From positions 15,780,001 to 15,844,000 of the forward strand of contig NC_134025.1 of assembly GCF_964204645.1 (NCBI RefSeq): a stretch of 64,000 nt of DNA, read 5' to 3'. The notes under the pieces are model-generated. The model worked only from the letters and a program-made list of their open reading frames with translations, made no database searches and was not told the DNA's origin. The stretch comes from Tubulanus polymorphus (Eukaryota; Nemertea; Palaeonemertea; Tubulaniformes; Tubulanidae). This document shows, piece after piece, positions 48,701 through 58,505 of the stretch. Within the stretch, counting starts at the first letter, position 1; each line of letters starts with the position of its first letter. The position numbers and the translations under genes are program-made.

Positions 48701-50752
48701 TGATTAATTGAACCCAATTTCCTTGATAATTGTTTTATAAATAGATGGGTATCATAACCTGATAAATTATGAAATAATATTGGTACGAAATTAACTTTCT
48801 AAGCTTGTAAATTGCAATCTTCATGAGCAGCTCCACGATATTTTGAATTTAAATGATCATGATCTCTAACTTTTTTATCAAATGAATAAAAACGTTTTTC
48901 ACAATAACAACAATGAGTTGCATAATTAAAATCAATTTCATCTTCTTTTGTCATAACAATTCTTTTATTTTTGTTTAATAATTTTGCAAAATCACTTTCT
49001 AATTCAATCATTTTATCACAAAAATCATTAACTACATTTTCACCTCTAAAAGAAATATATTGACTTTCATATAATTCAGGATAATTTGATTTTATATAAA
49101 TTCCATAAGCAGCAGCTCTTTGATGAACTTTTTTAATTGTATTTATAATTGGTGGGTCTTGTATTGTGTCTTCATTTAATTCATTTCCTTTATCCATTGA
49201 TTTTAATAATTGCTTTTTGTTATATATTTCTTTTCTATCTTGATCAGTCAATTCTTTATTCAACGATTCAAAATCCCCATAAATTACAAATGGAACAATA
49301 TTCTTAAATTTATGATTAGTAAATTTCAATTTATAATCTTTTTCTGTTGGCATTATTAATTTACAAAAATCTTTATTATCACATAATTCTTTATGTTTTA
49401 ATAATGTATTCTCAGTCATAAATTTAGATAAACATTTTCTACATAGATAAATTTCATTATGGTGATCACTTTCTGTTCTAAAGAATAAATCAATTTGTTT
49501 GAACCACATATAATGTTCATTTTCATCTTTTTTGTAATATAACAAATCTATAGCATTTTCATCATCATAATATTCTGTTAAATATAAAGCTTCCAATGTA
49601 TAATCTTTAATATTTTCAACTTTTGTCTTTGGTAATTGCATTAATTCAAATACATTTATTTTTAAATTATTAACTTTTTCTATTTTAGGAATCATTTTTA
49701 TAGTTACTGGATATTGATCAATTTTATATAATGTTTCATATTTCCGGTAATTTGTTATTCTACAAACATTTTCCTGTGTTGGATGTAAGCAACTAATAAT
49801 TGACCATAGAAAACATTTATTATCTTCATTTTGAATATTTATTACTGCTTTTGTTGTAAATGGTAATTTAATATAAGATGATGCTTTAATATCCTTTTCT
49901 GTTGTAAAGTTTGAATCATTTTAAAACATTTTATTACTTTTTGAGGTTTTATTTCTTTTTGTATTGTAAACATTTAAATCTGAATATATAATTTCATTCA
50001 ATGTTAAGCCAGAACCCTCAAAATATCTTCCTTCAATATGACGTTTAAATTCATTAAATATTTTTTCTAACTTCTCTTTTATTTGTGTTTTTGAAATTAT
50101 TTCTTCAGAGTGTGTTTGAATATTATAATTCATTTTTTCTTCTGACTTTATAAAACTTACTTTCCCAGAGATACTAATTTTTGGATATTCAACATCTGTT
50201 ATCAAATCTAGTATTTTTTCTATTATTTCATTAAATGTACTATAATCTTCTATTGTTGTACCTTTAAAAAATCTAAATATAATAGCTGCAGGACCAATTT
50301 TACTATGTAATGTTTCTAAAATTTCAATTGTATCTTTTATTTCTAGTGAATCAATAAAATTTCTAACATTTTCCATGTAAGGTTTATTTGAAATGGATTT
50401 AGTTTTTGAAGTTGATTTTTTACTTTTTGAGGTTTATCATTAAAATAATCTTTTCCTAAAACATTATTACTCAAATTTTGATGGTGTTTTTCTGTTTCGA
50501 GATGTATGTTATAATTGCTTTTTGTTATAAATTCATCACAAACTTCACATTTTATTTCATCCACATTCATATTTTCTAATCTTTCTTTTCTTTCATTGGA
50601 ATTTTCTGGAGTTTTAAAATCTATTACATATGATTTGCAGTTTTTTCATGTCGTGATTTTTGGGATTTATCGATGTACTTTTTACAATATTGGCAATAAT
50701 ATTGATTTTTATTAACATTATTGTTTACTGGCTGTTGTTCATTTTCCCCCAT
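45722..50752 (-). pseudogene. polB: Protein-primed family B DNA polymerase with motif C intein (Polinton type), multiply broken
   Basis: Replicative polymerase of the element. ATG at 50,752 follows a start box. In order: zinc finger 1 (YYCQYCKKYIDKSQKSRH, near 50,660), zinc finger 2 (CEVCDEFITKSNYNIH, near 50,530), the Polinton N-domain run DNKCFLWSIISCLHP, ExoI YGDFES (near 49,275), ExoII FHNLSGYD (near 48,765), ExoIII YLKSDVMILAD (near 48,265), motif A YIDANNLYGW (near 48,005), the palm turn RGGISG, motif B NNSFYGK (near 47,520), motif C split by an intein, the SKMY block near 45,975, and the C-terminal LNPFDDKRHILDDGIKTLPY. From 50,376 to the intein one frame persists, with stops TAA at 49,921, TAG at 48,799 and TAA at 47,830. 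Frameshifts lie near 50,600-50,630 and 50,343-50,376, plus breaks within the intein. It cannot encode a full-length enzyme. The stop at 45,722 overlaps the convergent gene's end. Confidence 0.9.
46178..47232 (-). other. Intein with LAGLIDADG homing endonuclease, in the polymerase motif C
   Basis: A protein-splicing element in the most conserved polymerase motif, at the pol-c position: the host residues before it end in YFD and those after begin with TDA. The N-terminus starts with Ser and shows block A (SVTADTPILL), block B (DVTEDHSLI), two LAGLIDADG-type helices (IKGFFMGDGSAG and FFIGFYAADGSK), and the C-terminal blocks (YLYDLSTEDGTFNSGF, then LICFN) with the required final Asn before Thr. 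The penultimate residue is Phe instead of the common His. The length of 1,055 nt is not a multiple of three: near 46,640-46,660 there is a frameshift with a TAG at 46,648, and a further in-frame TAA near 46,627. The intein as sequenced would not be translated through. Confidence 0.85.
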
Positions 50753-50789
50753 TTATTAGGGAAAAAAATTACTTGTGGTGATGAGTGGT
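50753..50789 (-). promoter_or_regulatory. Polymerase start box plus upstream 12-nt element
   Basis: Coding strand: TAATTTTTTTCCCTAATAA, then ATG. The 12-mer ACCACTCATCAC lies 26 nt upstream of the ATG (50,778-50,789), in the same orientation as the copy upstream of the zinc-ribbon gene. If it is viral, the element reaches at least to 50,789. Confidence 0.6.
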
Positions 50790-50929
50790 GTCTCGACCTT
50801 CGACCTCTGATCTGAAAACCTACTTTTCCCATTACTCAATTTGTATGTTGATAATCTGATTTTGAGCACAAAAAGAGTTTCAGCGCCCAAGATATTTCAT
50901 GAATCTCGAGAAATCCTGTATAATGGATG

Positions 50930-52042
50930 ATCTAACATGCGTTCGTGGTCATCAAATGATTGCACCGTCAACGAGTTATCTGACATTGAAGGCGTATCTA
51001 GTGGTAAGATGATGATATATTAGGCATAAAATGGTCCATTCATTACGATCATTTATCGCATACAGATATCAACTTACGTACAAACTCGGCTAATTCAATT
51101 ACTAAACGGCAAATCGTCAGCGATACATCTAAAATGTATGATCCGCTCGGTATTTTTGCACCAGTTACAGTTACAGCAAAAATATTCATCCAAGAATTGT
51201 GGCAATCAAATATCGGTTGGGATGATCCAATTTTGGATGAGAGGCGAGATATTTGGTGTAAGTTGGCTAACGAAATTAGGGCTGTGGCGAAATTGTTCAT
51301 AAATCGCCAGTATTTCATGATAAAAGAGTTCACTACTACCGATGTCACATTAAACGTATTTGCGGATGCCAGTGAGCGAGCATACGGTGCGGTAGCCTTT
51401 CTGTGCTCCAGTAATCAAACATCTCTGTGTATGGCAAAGTCACCAGTAGCACCGATGAAAAAATTATCGGTGCCTAGATTAGAATTATTGTCAGCTACAA
51501 TAGCAGCTAGACTTGTCAAACATATTCGTAGTTCCTTGGAAAATCGTTTAGGTAATATTCGAACGTATATTTGGTCCGATAATCAAGCAGTTTGGAATTG
51601 GTTTTCTTCTCCAAAGATACAACAAAGCGTGTTCGTTGCGCGACGTCTAAATAAGATTAATGAGAGTACACGTGATTGCGTGTGGCGTTATTGTTGTTCG
51701 AAAGATAATCCGGCGGATTTACTTTCACGCGGGTGTTCGGTATCTCAACTATTGGAGTCCGAATTATGGCGGAAAGGTCCCCCTTGGTTAGTTTCTGGTG
51801 ACGTTCTACCAGAAAGTTTGCGAAAAACTTGCTCGTTCGCAAATATCTGCATCGTTAATCCAGTAGTTGAGAGGCCGAAAATCGATGAGTTCGGAATACA
51901 TAGAATTATTGACTTCAAGAGGTATTCAAGTTTGAACAAATTGTTGGATGTAACTGTTGCTGTACGTCGATTCATAGAAATTATTCTGAAGTTGCCTCCA
52001 TCAAATTATTTTGAATTGCTGAAGTGGAGCAGAATTCAATGA
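50930..52042 (+). pseudogene. pol: BEL/Pao polyprotein fragment: RT-RNase H linker and RNase H
   Basis: The main frame is open from about 51,021 (DDDILGIKW, a typical Pao junction) to 52,042. It carries the Pao block SKMYDPLGIFAPVTVTAK, then an RNase H with all four acidic sites in context: NVFADASERAYGA, VPRLELLSATIAA, YIWSDNQAVWNWF and DNPADLLSRG. A further piece upstream (NMRSWSSNDCTVNEL, about 50,937-50,980) lies in another frame, so a frameshift is present near 51,005-51,015. The copy ends in a stop after LLKWSRIQ, where the linker to the integrase should continue. Nuclease for removal of the RNA strand during reverse transcription; inactive here because the polyprotein is broken. Confidence 0.88.
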
Positions 52043-52760
52043 ATACTTTTATCTCAGATCACTATGTATCCGATTGAAATCAGTTAATTGGAAGCTGGTA
52101 ATCGCAATAGCTTGTGATACACCGGTCACAATCCTCTCCTTAGTCGTATATTAATAAAAGCGAATTATTTGAGAAACTGATTTGCTAAACTAACTTTTAC
52201 CTTCCAACCCTCCTGTCATGACGCGGAATGATTTACTCACTCCTTGCTTATCATCGTTGAGTGAGCAGCCACTCTTTGCGAATTACCAACTGACGTATAC
52301 AACCACAGAAACTTTAGAGAGCTAGTATTAATATTTAACACAAATTAATTTTCCTAAAACTTTAGCGATTATAGAGACTTTGTTCTCAATTAATATCCAG
52401 GATATTCAAATTAAATATATTTTCGAAACTTTAGTATTTGTCTCAAATTACGGTACCACTGATTGTTTCTTTTTGAATTATTATAAATACTTTTGATTCG
52501 GAACTACCTTGTGATCAATTATCTTTCTTAAAATCATTCTGTAACTGTTATACTAAATAAATTTTATTACAATACGGGATAAAACAAAACAACAATGTCT
52601 CCCCATACTTCCGTTTTTCTTTTTATAGAAAGTAGTCGGGAGTATCACGAAGTAACAGCGTGATCCTTTCACCAGCCACATTATTAATGCACCCATTGTT
52701 CCGTCCCAATTAAATACGGTTCCGTCTATTCTTAAGTTTATAAAAAAGATTTCTGAATGT
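52043..52760. other. Unclassified insertion or LTR-like stretch, no gene
   Basis: AT-rich DNA lying between the Pao RNase H and the next recognisable Pao sequence. It contains an AATAAA at about 52,556 and short ORF scraps only. It might be a solo LTR or another insertion; I could not define matching ends. Confidence 0.4.
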
Positions 52761-52789
52761 TTGCCAGATATCGCAGCAGAAGAACCGAG

Positions 52790-53205
52790 AAAGAATTATT
52801 TTTACACCAGGCTGATTTATGGTCAGCGCTGATAGATCAAAGCATCAAACAACAACCTGCTTACTACATCTTACTACGTTTGTTGCCTGACAACCATTGA
52901 TAACCACCAACGCATACAGGAAATCAACATTACAAACATTTTTAGCACCTACGAAATCTTGCTGCGGATCAATAGTTTCGATTTATACCTTGATCAGGGT
53001 ATCGTCAAATCCAAGAGTAGATTGATACATGCACCACTTCAAAATACTGCAAAAAACCTATCTTGCTACATACAAAACATCATTTCACGTTCCTACTTGC
53101 ACAAGATGCACACCAATACAGGGCACTACATATATCATTGACAACTCCAATTGCAATGATAGGTGAAAATCATTGGATCCCTCGTGTGCGGCAGTTAGTA
53201 AAACT
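52790..53205 (+). pseudogene. BEL/Pao fragment: linker and first half of integrase zinc domain
   Basis: Short frames here fit the Pao segment before the integrase: QADLWSALIDQSIKQQ near 52,812, FDLYLDQGIVKSKSRLIHAP (from 52,977), then LHKMHTNTGHYIYH, supplying the two histidines of the HHCC zinc site, and HWIPRVRQLVK just before the break at 53,205. Several stops and frame changes separate the pieces. Confidence 0.6.
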
Positions 53206-54460
53206 AGGGGTCCAGTGCTCAACAATCTAACAATTTCAATATTCAACGCCCCCTGGCAACCATATACAAAACCAATGACCTTGCAACTCACCACAATTAT
53301 AGAACATGTCAGCAGCTACGATTTTGTAATTGATTGAGATAACAAAATATGCCTCGTTACCAATTTGATATGGAAATACTAAGTTATTCTACTATTCAAC
53401 GCCCCCTGGAGACCATATTCAAAACCCAATGACCTCAAAACTTACCACAACCATAGAACATGTCATGAACTACAACTTTGCAATTGATCATGGTAACAAA
53501 ATATGCCTAGGTACCAATATAATAAGGAAATACTAAGTTATTCTACTATTCAACGCCCCCTGGTGACCATATAGAAAAACAAAAACTAATGTCCTTAAAA
53601 CTTACAACAATCATAGATGATGTCATGAGCTACAACTTTCCAATCGATTGTGGTTACAAAATATGCATAGGTACGAATATAATAAAGAAATGCTAAGATA
53701 TTGTATTATCCAACGCCCCCTGGTGGACATATACGAAATCTAATTACCTTGAAACACACCACAATCATAGAACATGTTATGAGCTACAACTTTTTTATTG
53801 ATTGTGGTAGCAAAATACGCTTAGGTATCAATATAATGTGGAAAAACTTTTTCCCATTTACGAATGAGTACTGGTGACACCAAGATGGCCGCCAATTGCG
53901 TCATAATTGGCTGATGAAAAATACCTGTCTCAGGTATAAAACATCCCTTTCCAAAGAATACCCATCACAAATTGCAATGAGAAATGGTAAACAAGTAGGA
54001 AGCTACAGGACTCAGAATTCGGGCAAAAATTAACATTTTTGGGCACTAAAAAGGTCATAGGACGGCCATCTTGAGTCCGACCGACCGTTTTCTTGATATG
54101 TTGATGGGCCCTGGGGGGGGGGGGGGGGATTCACATATATCCGAAAGATCAAGGTAATTGATCGAAGCGACTTCAAAATTGCCCTCAAAAAGTTCAAAAA
54201 TGTGTAAAAAGTGCTGATTTTGGCGAACAACAATGGCTGCCAGTCGGCAATCTTGATTCTGACAGAGCCAATTTTTGGCCTTAAGATGTGTCTAGGGTAG
54301 ATACATGTGTAACCCAAATATCAAGACGTTACATTGAAGCGTCTTCAAAATTTCCCAAAATAACTGGATTCCGTCTACGGACGGACGAACGGACGGACGA
54401 CGGACGAAAAGTGAACGCAATAGCCCGCTGGGACTAAAGTCCCAAGTGGGCTAAAAAACT
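53206..54460 (+). mobile_element. HINE/'pearl'-type non-autonomous element (Helentron-like) inserted in Pao integrase
   Basis: The edges are set by Pao coding sequence: RQLVK ends at 53,205 and the frame resumes with LIHQCVSCKR after 54,460. AAAACT occurs at both edges. Inside, in order: about four units of a 153-160-bp tandem repeat (each beginning CAACGCCCCCTGG), a unique part with a G run (54,112-54,128), a GGAC/GGACGGAC microsatellite (54,374-54,408), and a terminal hairpin formed by AGCCCGCTGGGACT and AGTCCCAAGTGGGCT. Tandem core, ACGG-type microsatellite and 3' hairpin in this order match the layout of pearl/HINE elements described in molluscs and other invertebrates. No coding capacity. 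Confidence 0.62.
53244..53865 (+). repeat. Minisatellite, about four units of 153-160 bp
   Basis: Unit starts (CAACGCCCCCTGG) at 53,244, 53,397, 53,551 and 53,711, spaced 153, 154 and 160 bp. Each unit continues with CATAT, a conserved CACAATCATAGAACATG-like segment and AAAATATGC. Confidence 0.9.
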
Positions 54461-54608
54461 AATTCACCAATGTGTGTCTTGTAAACGAAGCAGTGGGCAC
54501 TCTTATCAATGATACTGTCAAGTTAGATCAATGCTACGTTCATTCATTTAGAATTGGTGACGGATATGTCCGTACCGACCTTTCTTTTGGCACATCGAAG
54601 GTTTATAA
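54461..54608 (+). pseudogene. BEL/Pao integrase fragment: second half of zinc domain and core remnant
   Basis: LIHQCVSCKRSSGHSYQ supplies the two cysteines of the HHCC site. Only about 100 bp later the frame reads SFGTSKVY, which belongs near the end of the core, so most of the catalytic core (with its first two acidic residues) is missing by deletion. The stretch ends at the 9-bp target duplication of the next insertion. Confidence 0.6.
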
Positions 54609-54831
54609 CGGTTCCTGAACTTCGCTGAAAAAGCTGAAACACTGAAAAGCTGAAATAAAAACGCTGAAATTTCAGGGAATTTCCGAAAAACGCCGAAATT
54701 TCAGGGAATTCCCGAAAAACGCTGAAATCGTGCTAGGTACCGACAATACACGTTTTGAAATGTTTTCCGGGCCGGTGTCCGCTGACGAGTCCTGAACCGT
54801 GTTTTATGCTCTACCTTCGGTTACAGAGACA
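54609..54831 (+). repeat. Left terminal inverted repeat of the Mutator-like element
   Basis: Pairs with 56,739-56,963 along its whole length; includes GTGCTAGGTACCGACAATAC and CTACCTTCGGTTACAGAGAC. Confidence 0.9.
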
Positions 54832-56738
54832 TGCCTTAAGGTCGTCGTCATGATCGACTTGATCGATTGCGGATTGCGTGGATTGTTAGATGTGTTTTTT
54901 GCCATAGTTTTATGTGCATATACCGGTACGATCTAACGATGAAGTTATCACTTCATTTGAATAAATTCTTAATCACAGTAATATTAATTCACAATATTTT
55001 TTCTTATGTTTGGTGATTTCTTGCAACTTATCATTGCCAAGTCTCATACAAGTAGTAGCTGAATGAAAGTACAGTTAGGCTGAACCTGATAACCCAAATT
55101 AAGTGCTAGCATGGAACTAATGATTATTTTGATTCTATTTTCGGTGTCATTGAAATTCGTTAATAAAGGTTCAACCGTCATAGTATACTGTACTTAGCAT
55201 TGCTACAATTGGGTGCCATATTTCTACAATTTCTACAAGGAGGAAGGAATCTTTAAGTGTCTTTGTTCCCGGGTAGGGTACGGGGTAAAACCTGGTTTAC
55301 TTTCTCTTTCGACTTGCCGGAGACTACTATCTGCAATGTATTGCATGCTTTGATGTGTCTGGCCTATAGGAGTCGAACGATATTTTTTTCCCATACACAG
55401 GCATGGCTTTAGTGTAGATGAAGGCTAGGCACTGCACATTGTGGATTGACTGGAACTCTTAACTCACAAAATAAAACGAGTCAACAAGAAAGATCCAATA
55501 ATTGGACATTTGTCTAACTATATTATTTAACAGCTTGAAATAACACATTCTGCAAGAGTATACAAAGGAAATCAGTTCTTACATTATATCAGAATCAATA
55601 GTTCGCTTAACTCTGGCTAGAATTCTGGTTCTATTGCTTCATATTCTAATGAAATCCACTAGTATACCTTAGAATATCGCTTAGCTTAAGACTAAAAATT
55701 TGGTACCAGGAAACAGGGAAGAAAAGTGGGTGTACTGTACATACGCAATTGACTTATTTCTCTCTGGTTGAATCAAGTTATTATTGAAATAGCATTCGAA
55801 TAGCCATTTTATTTTTAAAAATTGTGTCGTTCAGCTATCCTGCTGCAAATTTCGCAGTTGAAGTTTACTGGTGCCATCTGATTTCTCAGTATCTCAAAAA
55901 ATTTGCACATTCTAAGCCTGAATCTAAAAATAGAAAAAGGTGCATTTTAGTCGGATATAAAAGAATAGTGGCTAATACACCCTGGACTATATAGCCTATG
56001 GGGTGGGCCTAGTTTGAAAGCACTGAAGTCCGAGAGAACAGCACTTAGTAAATAAATACTGAAATTAAACTTACAAAACACCCAGTACTTGAGATGATGT
56101 ACTTGACAAGAAGTGTCACCAGCTAAGCAAATCAACTTTGTCTATGACTCCTCCTTTTATAGATTCAGTAGTAGTCTAAAAATAAGAATCGGTACATTTT
56201 TCTAACAGTTGGTATGTCATTTCTTCAAAAAAAACTAATTATTATCACGCCACAGCAAATAAATTATTCACAGTTGTTGAATGGTTAGCCCGATTTAGAT
56301 TAATTGGTTGACGCTAATCAGTATGACCCATACGTAGGGGCCTACTGCATGCCATTGGCGTCAATCCATTCCATTCCATTCCACAGTGAATTAAACAGAA
56401 ATTTAGTTAGATCCCTTTTGTCCAAAAGCTGCATCATTAATATAACTAGCTGTCAAATTTAATTTACCTCCTTCAGAGAATACCATAGTGACATAGTCCG
56501 TCGCCCATCAACGTGTTGACAAAAGAAAAGTTGCTCCATGTTTTATACATGAACGTTCAAATAAGATATTTTGCGTCTTGCAGGGAATATTGAGCATAGT
56601 GTTTAAGTTGGCTTGCACGGTTTGTGAATGGGTTTTCCTCATTATGCTGCCTGTATGCATTAAAAATCCGGATTTCAAGCGAATTAATTTGTCCAACAAG
56701 TGGCCCTCTAGAAGTATACTCCACACATACTGTCCATG

Positions 56739-56963
56739 CGTGTCTCTGTAACCGAAGGTAGAGACTAAAACACGGTTCAGGACTCGGCAGCGGACACAGG
56801 CCCGGAAAATATTTCAAAACGTGTATTGTTGGTACCTAGCACGATTTCAGCGTTTTTCGGGAATTCCCTGAAATTTCGGCGTTTTTCGGAAATTCCCTGA
56901 AATTTCAGCGTTTTTATTTCTGCGTTTCAGTGATTCAGCTTTTTCAGCGAAGTTCAGGAACCG
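56739..56963 (-). repeat. Right terminal inverted repeat of the Mutator-like element
   Basis: Reverse complement of the left arm with scattered substitutions, for example ACCAACAATAC where the left has ACCGACAATAC. Confidence 0.9.
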
Positions 56964-56972
56964 GGTTTATAA

Positions 56973-57742
56973 GTCGATGTTCAACTCCAGAATTGCTTAT
57001 TTCAGACAATGCTATGATAAACAGTTGCGATTGTTAGAACGATATGTTGGTCAGATGGGATGTCGATGGGAGTTCATCCCAAAAAGAGCTCCATGGTTTG
57101 GAGGATTCTATGAGCCACTGATTGGCCTAACGAAAACATGCCTGCGGAAAGTTCTCTAGCGATCTAAACTTTCTTTTATCGAATTAGAAACTCTCGTGAA
57201 TGACAGACCTATCACGGCAGTCGCTCATGGATTCTCCGATCCAAAACCGTTAACACCGGCGTTGGTATTTCAGGGTCGGTCAATAACATCTCTACCATAT
57301 CCAAAAGTTGAACTTTCGGATTCAGACTTTATTAGACAAAATACGAGTATGCAACTTGCATATTTATATGAACATTTTACGACAGATGGAAATCTGAGTA
57401 TCTTGTTTCTTTGAGAGTATTTCACAAACACACAGGGGTTCGCAGCCAATCTGTGAAAATTGGTGATATTGTTCTAATCGAGTCAGAATTTTTACCTCGA
57501 CCTCGTTGGAGCTGTCGCTGTTCGCTGTTATTACTGACTTAAAACAAAGCAGTGATGGTTTCGTTAGATCAGTTAGCCTAAGAACATCGAATGGGTTCAC
57601 AAACCGTCCAGTTTCGAAGCTGTTTCCTCTCGAAGTTTCAGCTTCAACCAAGTTCGTCTCCCCCGAGGTCTTCAGGTTAGAAGAAAATGTTTTGACTAAT
57701 AAACCACAAAGAGAATCGGCTAAAAAGCATCAGAGAAAATAA
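56973..57742 (+). pseudogene. BEL/Pao integrase C-terminal part and downstream domain
   Basis: The first part gives MFNSRIAYFRQC and then FIPKRAPWFGGFYEPLIG; the Glu in GGFYE is the third catalytic residue of the integrase core. After a TAG at 57,157-57,159 the next frame (57,196-57,414) gives NDRPITAV and FQGRSITSLPYPK, the usual Pao run after the core. A third frame (57,506-57,742) gives DGFVRSVSLRTSNGFTNRPV and SKLFPLEVSAS, the small C-terminal domain of Pao integrases, ending at TAA 57,742. At least two frame changes occur between 57,414 and 57,506. Confidence 0.85.
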
Positions 57743-58052
57743 AAAATCTATTCGATGCTGGTATTGTTTAATGATAACGCATTAACACTGTTCAATACTA
57801 TGTTTGGTATATTCACTGTTTGTATAAAAGTGTTTTTTTCAAATTGAGATCTATTGTGTTAGAAAATAAGTTTGAAAGTGATGTATTGGTTTTTCTTTAA
57901 TTAATCTGATAAACTGTATTAAACTGCTCTAACATTTATGTTTTCGTTGCGCCTGGAGTGTCGGCATTTTACGCCGACTTCACGGTGTGTTTATTACTAT
58001 GAACACATGATCACGTGAGTGTCACGGTAGACTGAATAGGGCTGAAACTGTC
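57743..58052 (+). other. BEL/Pao 3' non-coding region and possible start of the 3' LTR
   Basis: AT-rich DNA without genes. At 57,959 a sequence TGTCGGCATTTTACGCCGAC follows a purine-containing GCCTGGAG, a plausible LTR start with a short inverted motif (GTCGGC/GCCGAC). The rest of the LTR cannot be followed, because LINE sequence begins soon after; no second LTR copy is found in the window. Confidence 0.35.
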
Positions 58053-58505
58053 TTAAAATACCGTTAGTATGAAAGAGACACGCAAGCTGTTAAATAAGTA
58101 TCTTCTATCGTTTGAAACCTGAGTCAGTTCCTTGTTCAATTGGATACCAAGGAATTCGCGAACAACGATGGGCCTGATTTTAGATGACCCTTTGCCCATT
58201 TGGTGGGCAACATCGCTGACCATGCTGGTCTCCATTTTATCTCGCGGCACTTTTATGTTGTCTACGAAGAAGTCGGTTGCTACTTTTCGGCAATTTTCGC
58301 CAGTTTCTTCCTCCATGTTGAAAATGACAACGTTCCTTTGCATCGATCTGCGTTTTAGATCGATGTTTTCTTGGTAGAGCTGCTCGATTTTAAGCTCAGC
58401 ACGTTCGAGACGCCAATTCAACCCGTTTGTCATGTCCAGAAGTTGAAATATTTGGTCATTGTTGGGTACTGTTGGCTGCAGGTCATTTTGCAGAGCTTTT
58501 CCCAT
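58053..58505 (-). pseudogene. LINE ORF1 (RNA-binding/coiled-coil) fragment, antisense
   Basis: The minus-strand frame carries a coiled coil (RLERAELKIEQLYQENIDLK) followed by the start of an L1-type ORF1 RRM: MQRNVVIFNMEEETGENCRK, then DVAHQMGKG and KIRPIVVREF. L1-like ORF1 proteins trimerise through the coiled coil and bind element RNA. The fragment loses similarity after about 58,130 and its N-terminal MGKAL is partly encoded by abutting satellite DNA, so the ORF is truncated at both ends. No ORF2 is present in the window. Confidence 0.75.

Larger units (their letters stand above)
37884..50790 (-). mobile_element. Endogenous Polinton-like (Maverick/adintovirus-type) viral element, truncated and decayed
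   Basis: An AT-rich block holding tightly packed genes: protein-primed DNA polymerase B, double-jelly-roll major capsid protein, probable penton, a zinc-ribbon transcription-factor-like protein and several small membrane proteins. Capsid genes beside a protein-primed polymerase are the hallmark of Polintons and adintoviruses. The same start box precedes ten ATGs. The left end is cut within the capsid gene at the satellite junction; the right end lies just upstream of the polymerase start, before BEL/Pao sequence begins. The usual retroviral-type integrase, FtsK/HerA-like packaging ATPase, cysteine protease and terminal inverted repeats are not seen, so the copy is incomplete. Only two genes (41,981-42,403 and 42,650-42,991) are fully open. 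The exact right boundary is uncertain by some tens of bases. Confidence 0.88.
54600..56972. mobile_element. Non-autonomous Mutator-like element with about 220-bp inverted repeats and 9-bp target duplication
   Basis: The element spans 54,609-56,963 and is flanked by GGTTTATAA at 54,600-54,608 and 56,964-56,972. The left end reads CGGTTCCTGAACTTCGCTGA; the right end reverse-complements to the same. The arms 54,609-54,831 and 56,739-56,963 are about 95% identical by eye and contain an internal GCTGAAATTTCAGGGAAT-type motif repeated in each arm. Long TIRs with a 9-bp duplication point to the Mutator (MULE) group. The 1.9-kb centre has no transposase-like frame; I see nothing else in it. The Pao integrase frame continues exactly across the duplication. 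Confidence 0.85.
50800..58080 (+). mobile_element. BEL/Pao LTR retrotransposon, decayed, with nested insertions
   Basis: Pieces of one Pao polyprotein appear in the expected order on the plus strand: the post-RT linker (from about 50,940), RNase H (51,134-51,760), an integrase zinc-binding region split around 53,206-54,460, the integrase core C-terminal part after 56,973, and the C-terminal domain to 57,742. The 5' LTR, gag and most of the RT are absent. Non-Pao DNA interrupts it at three places. A possible 3' LTR start is at 57,959. Confidence 0.82.

Noticed and set aside
54112-54128. G-run as a functional quadruplex
   Set aside because: A single homopolymer run, likely of unstable length; no conserved set of G tracts.
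56508-56817. Minus-strand frames in the Mutator-like element as a transposase
   Set aside because: Short, partly within the inverted repeat, and without catalytic or zinc motifs.
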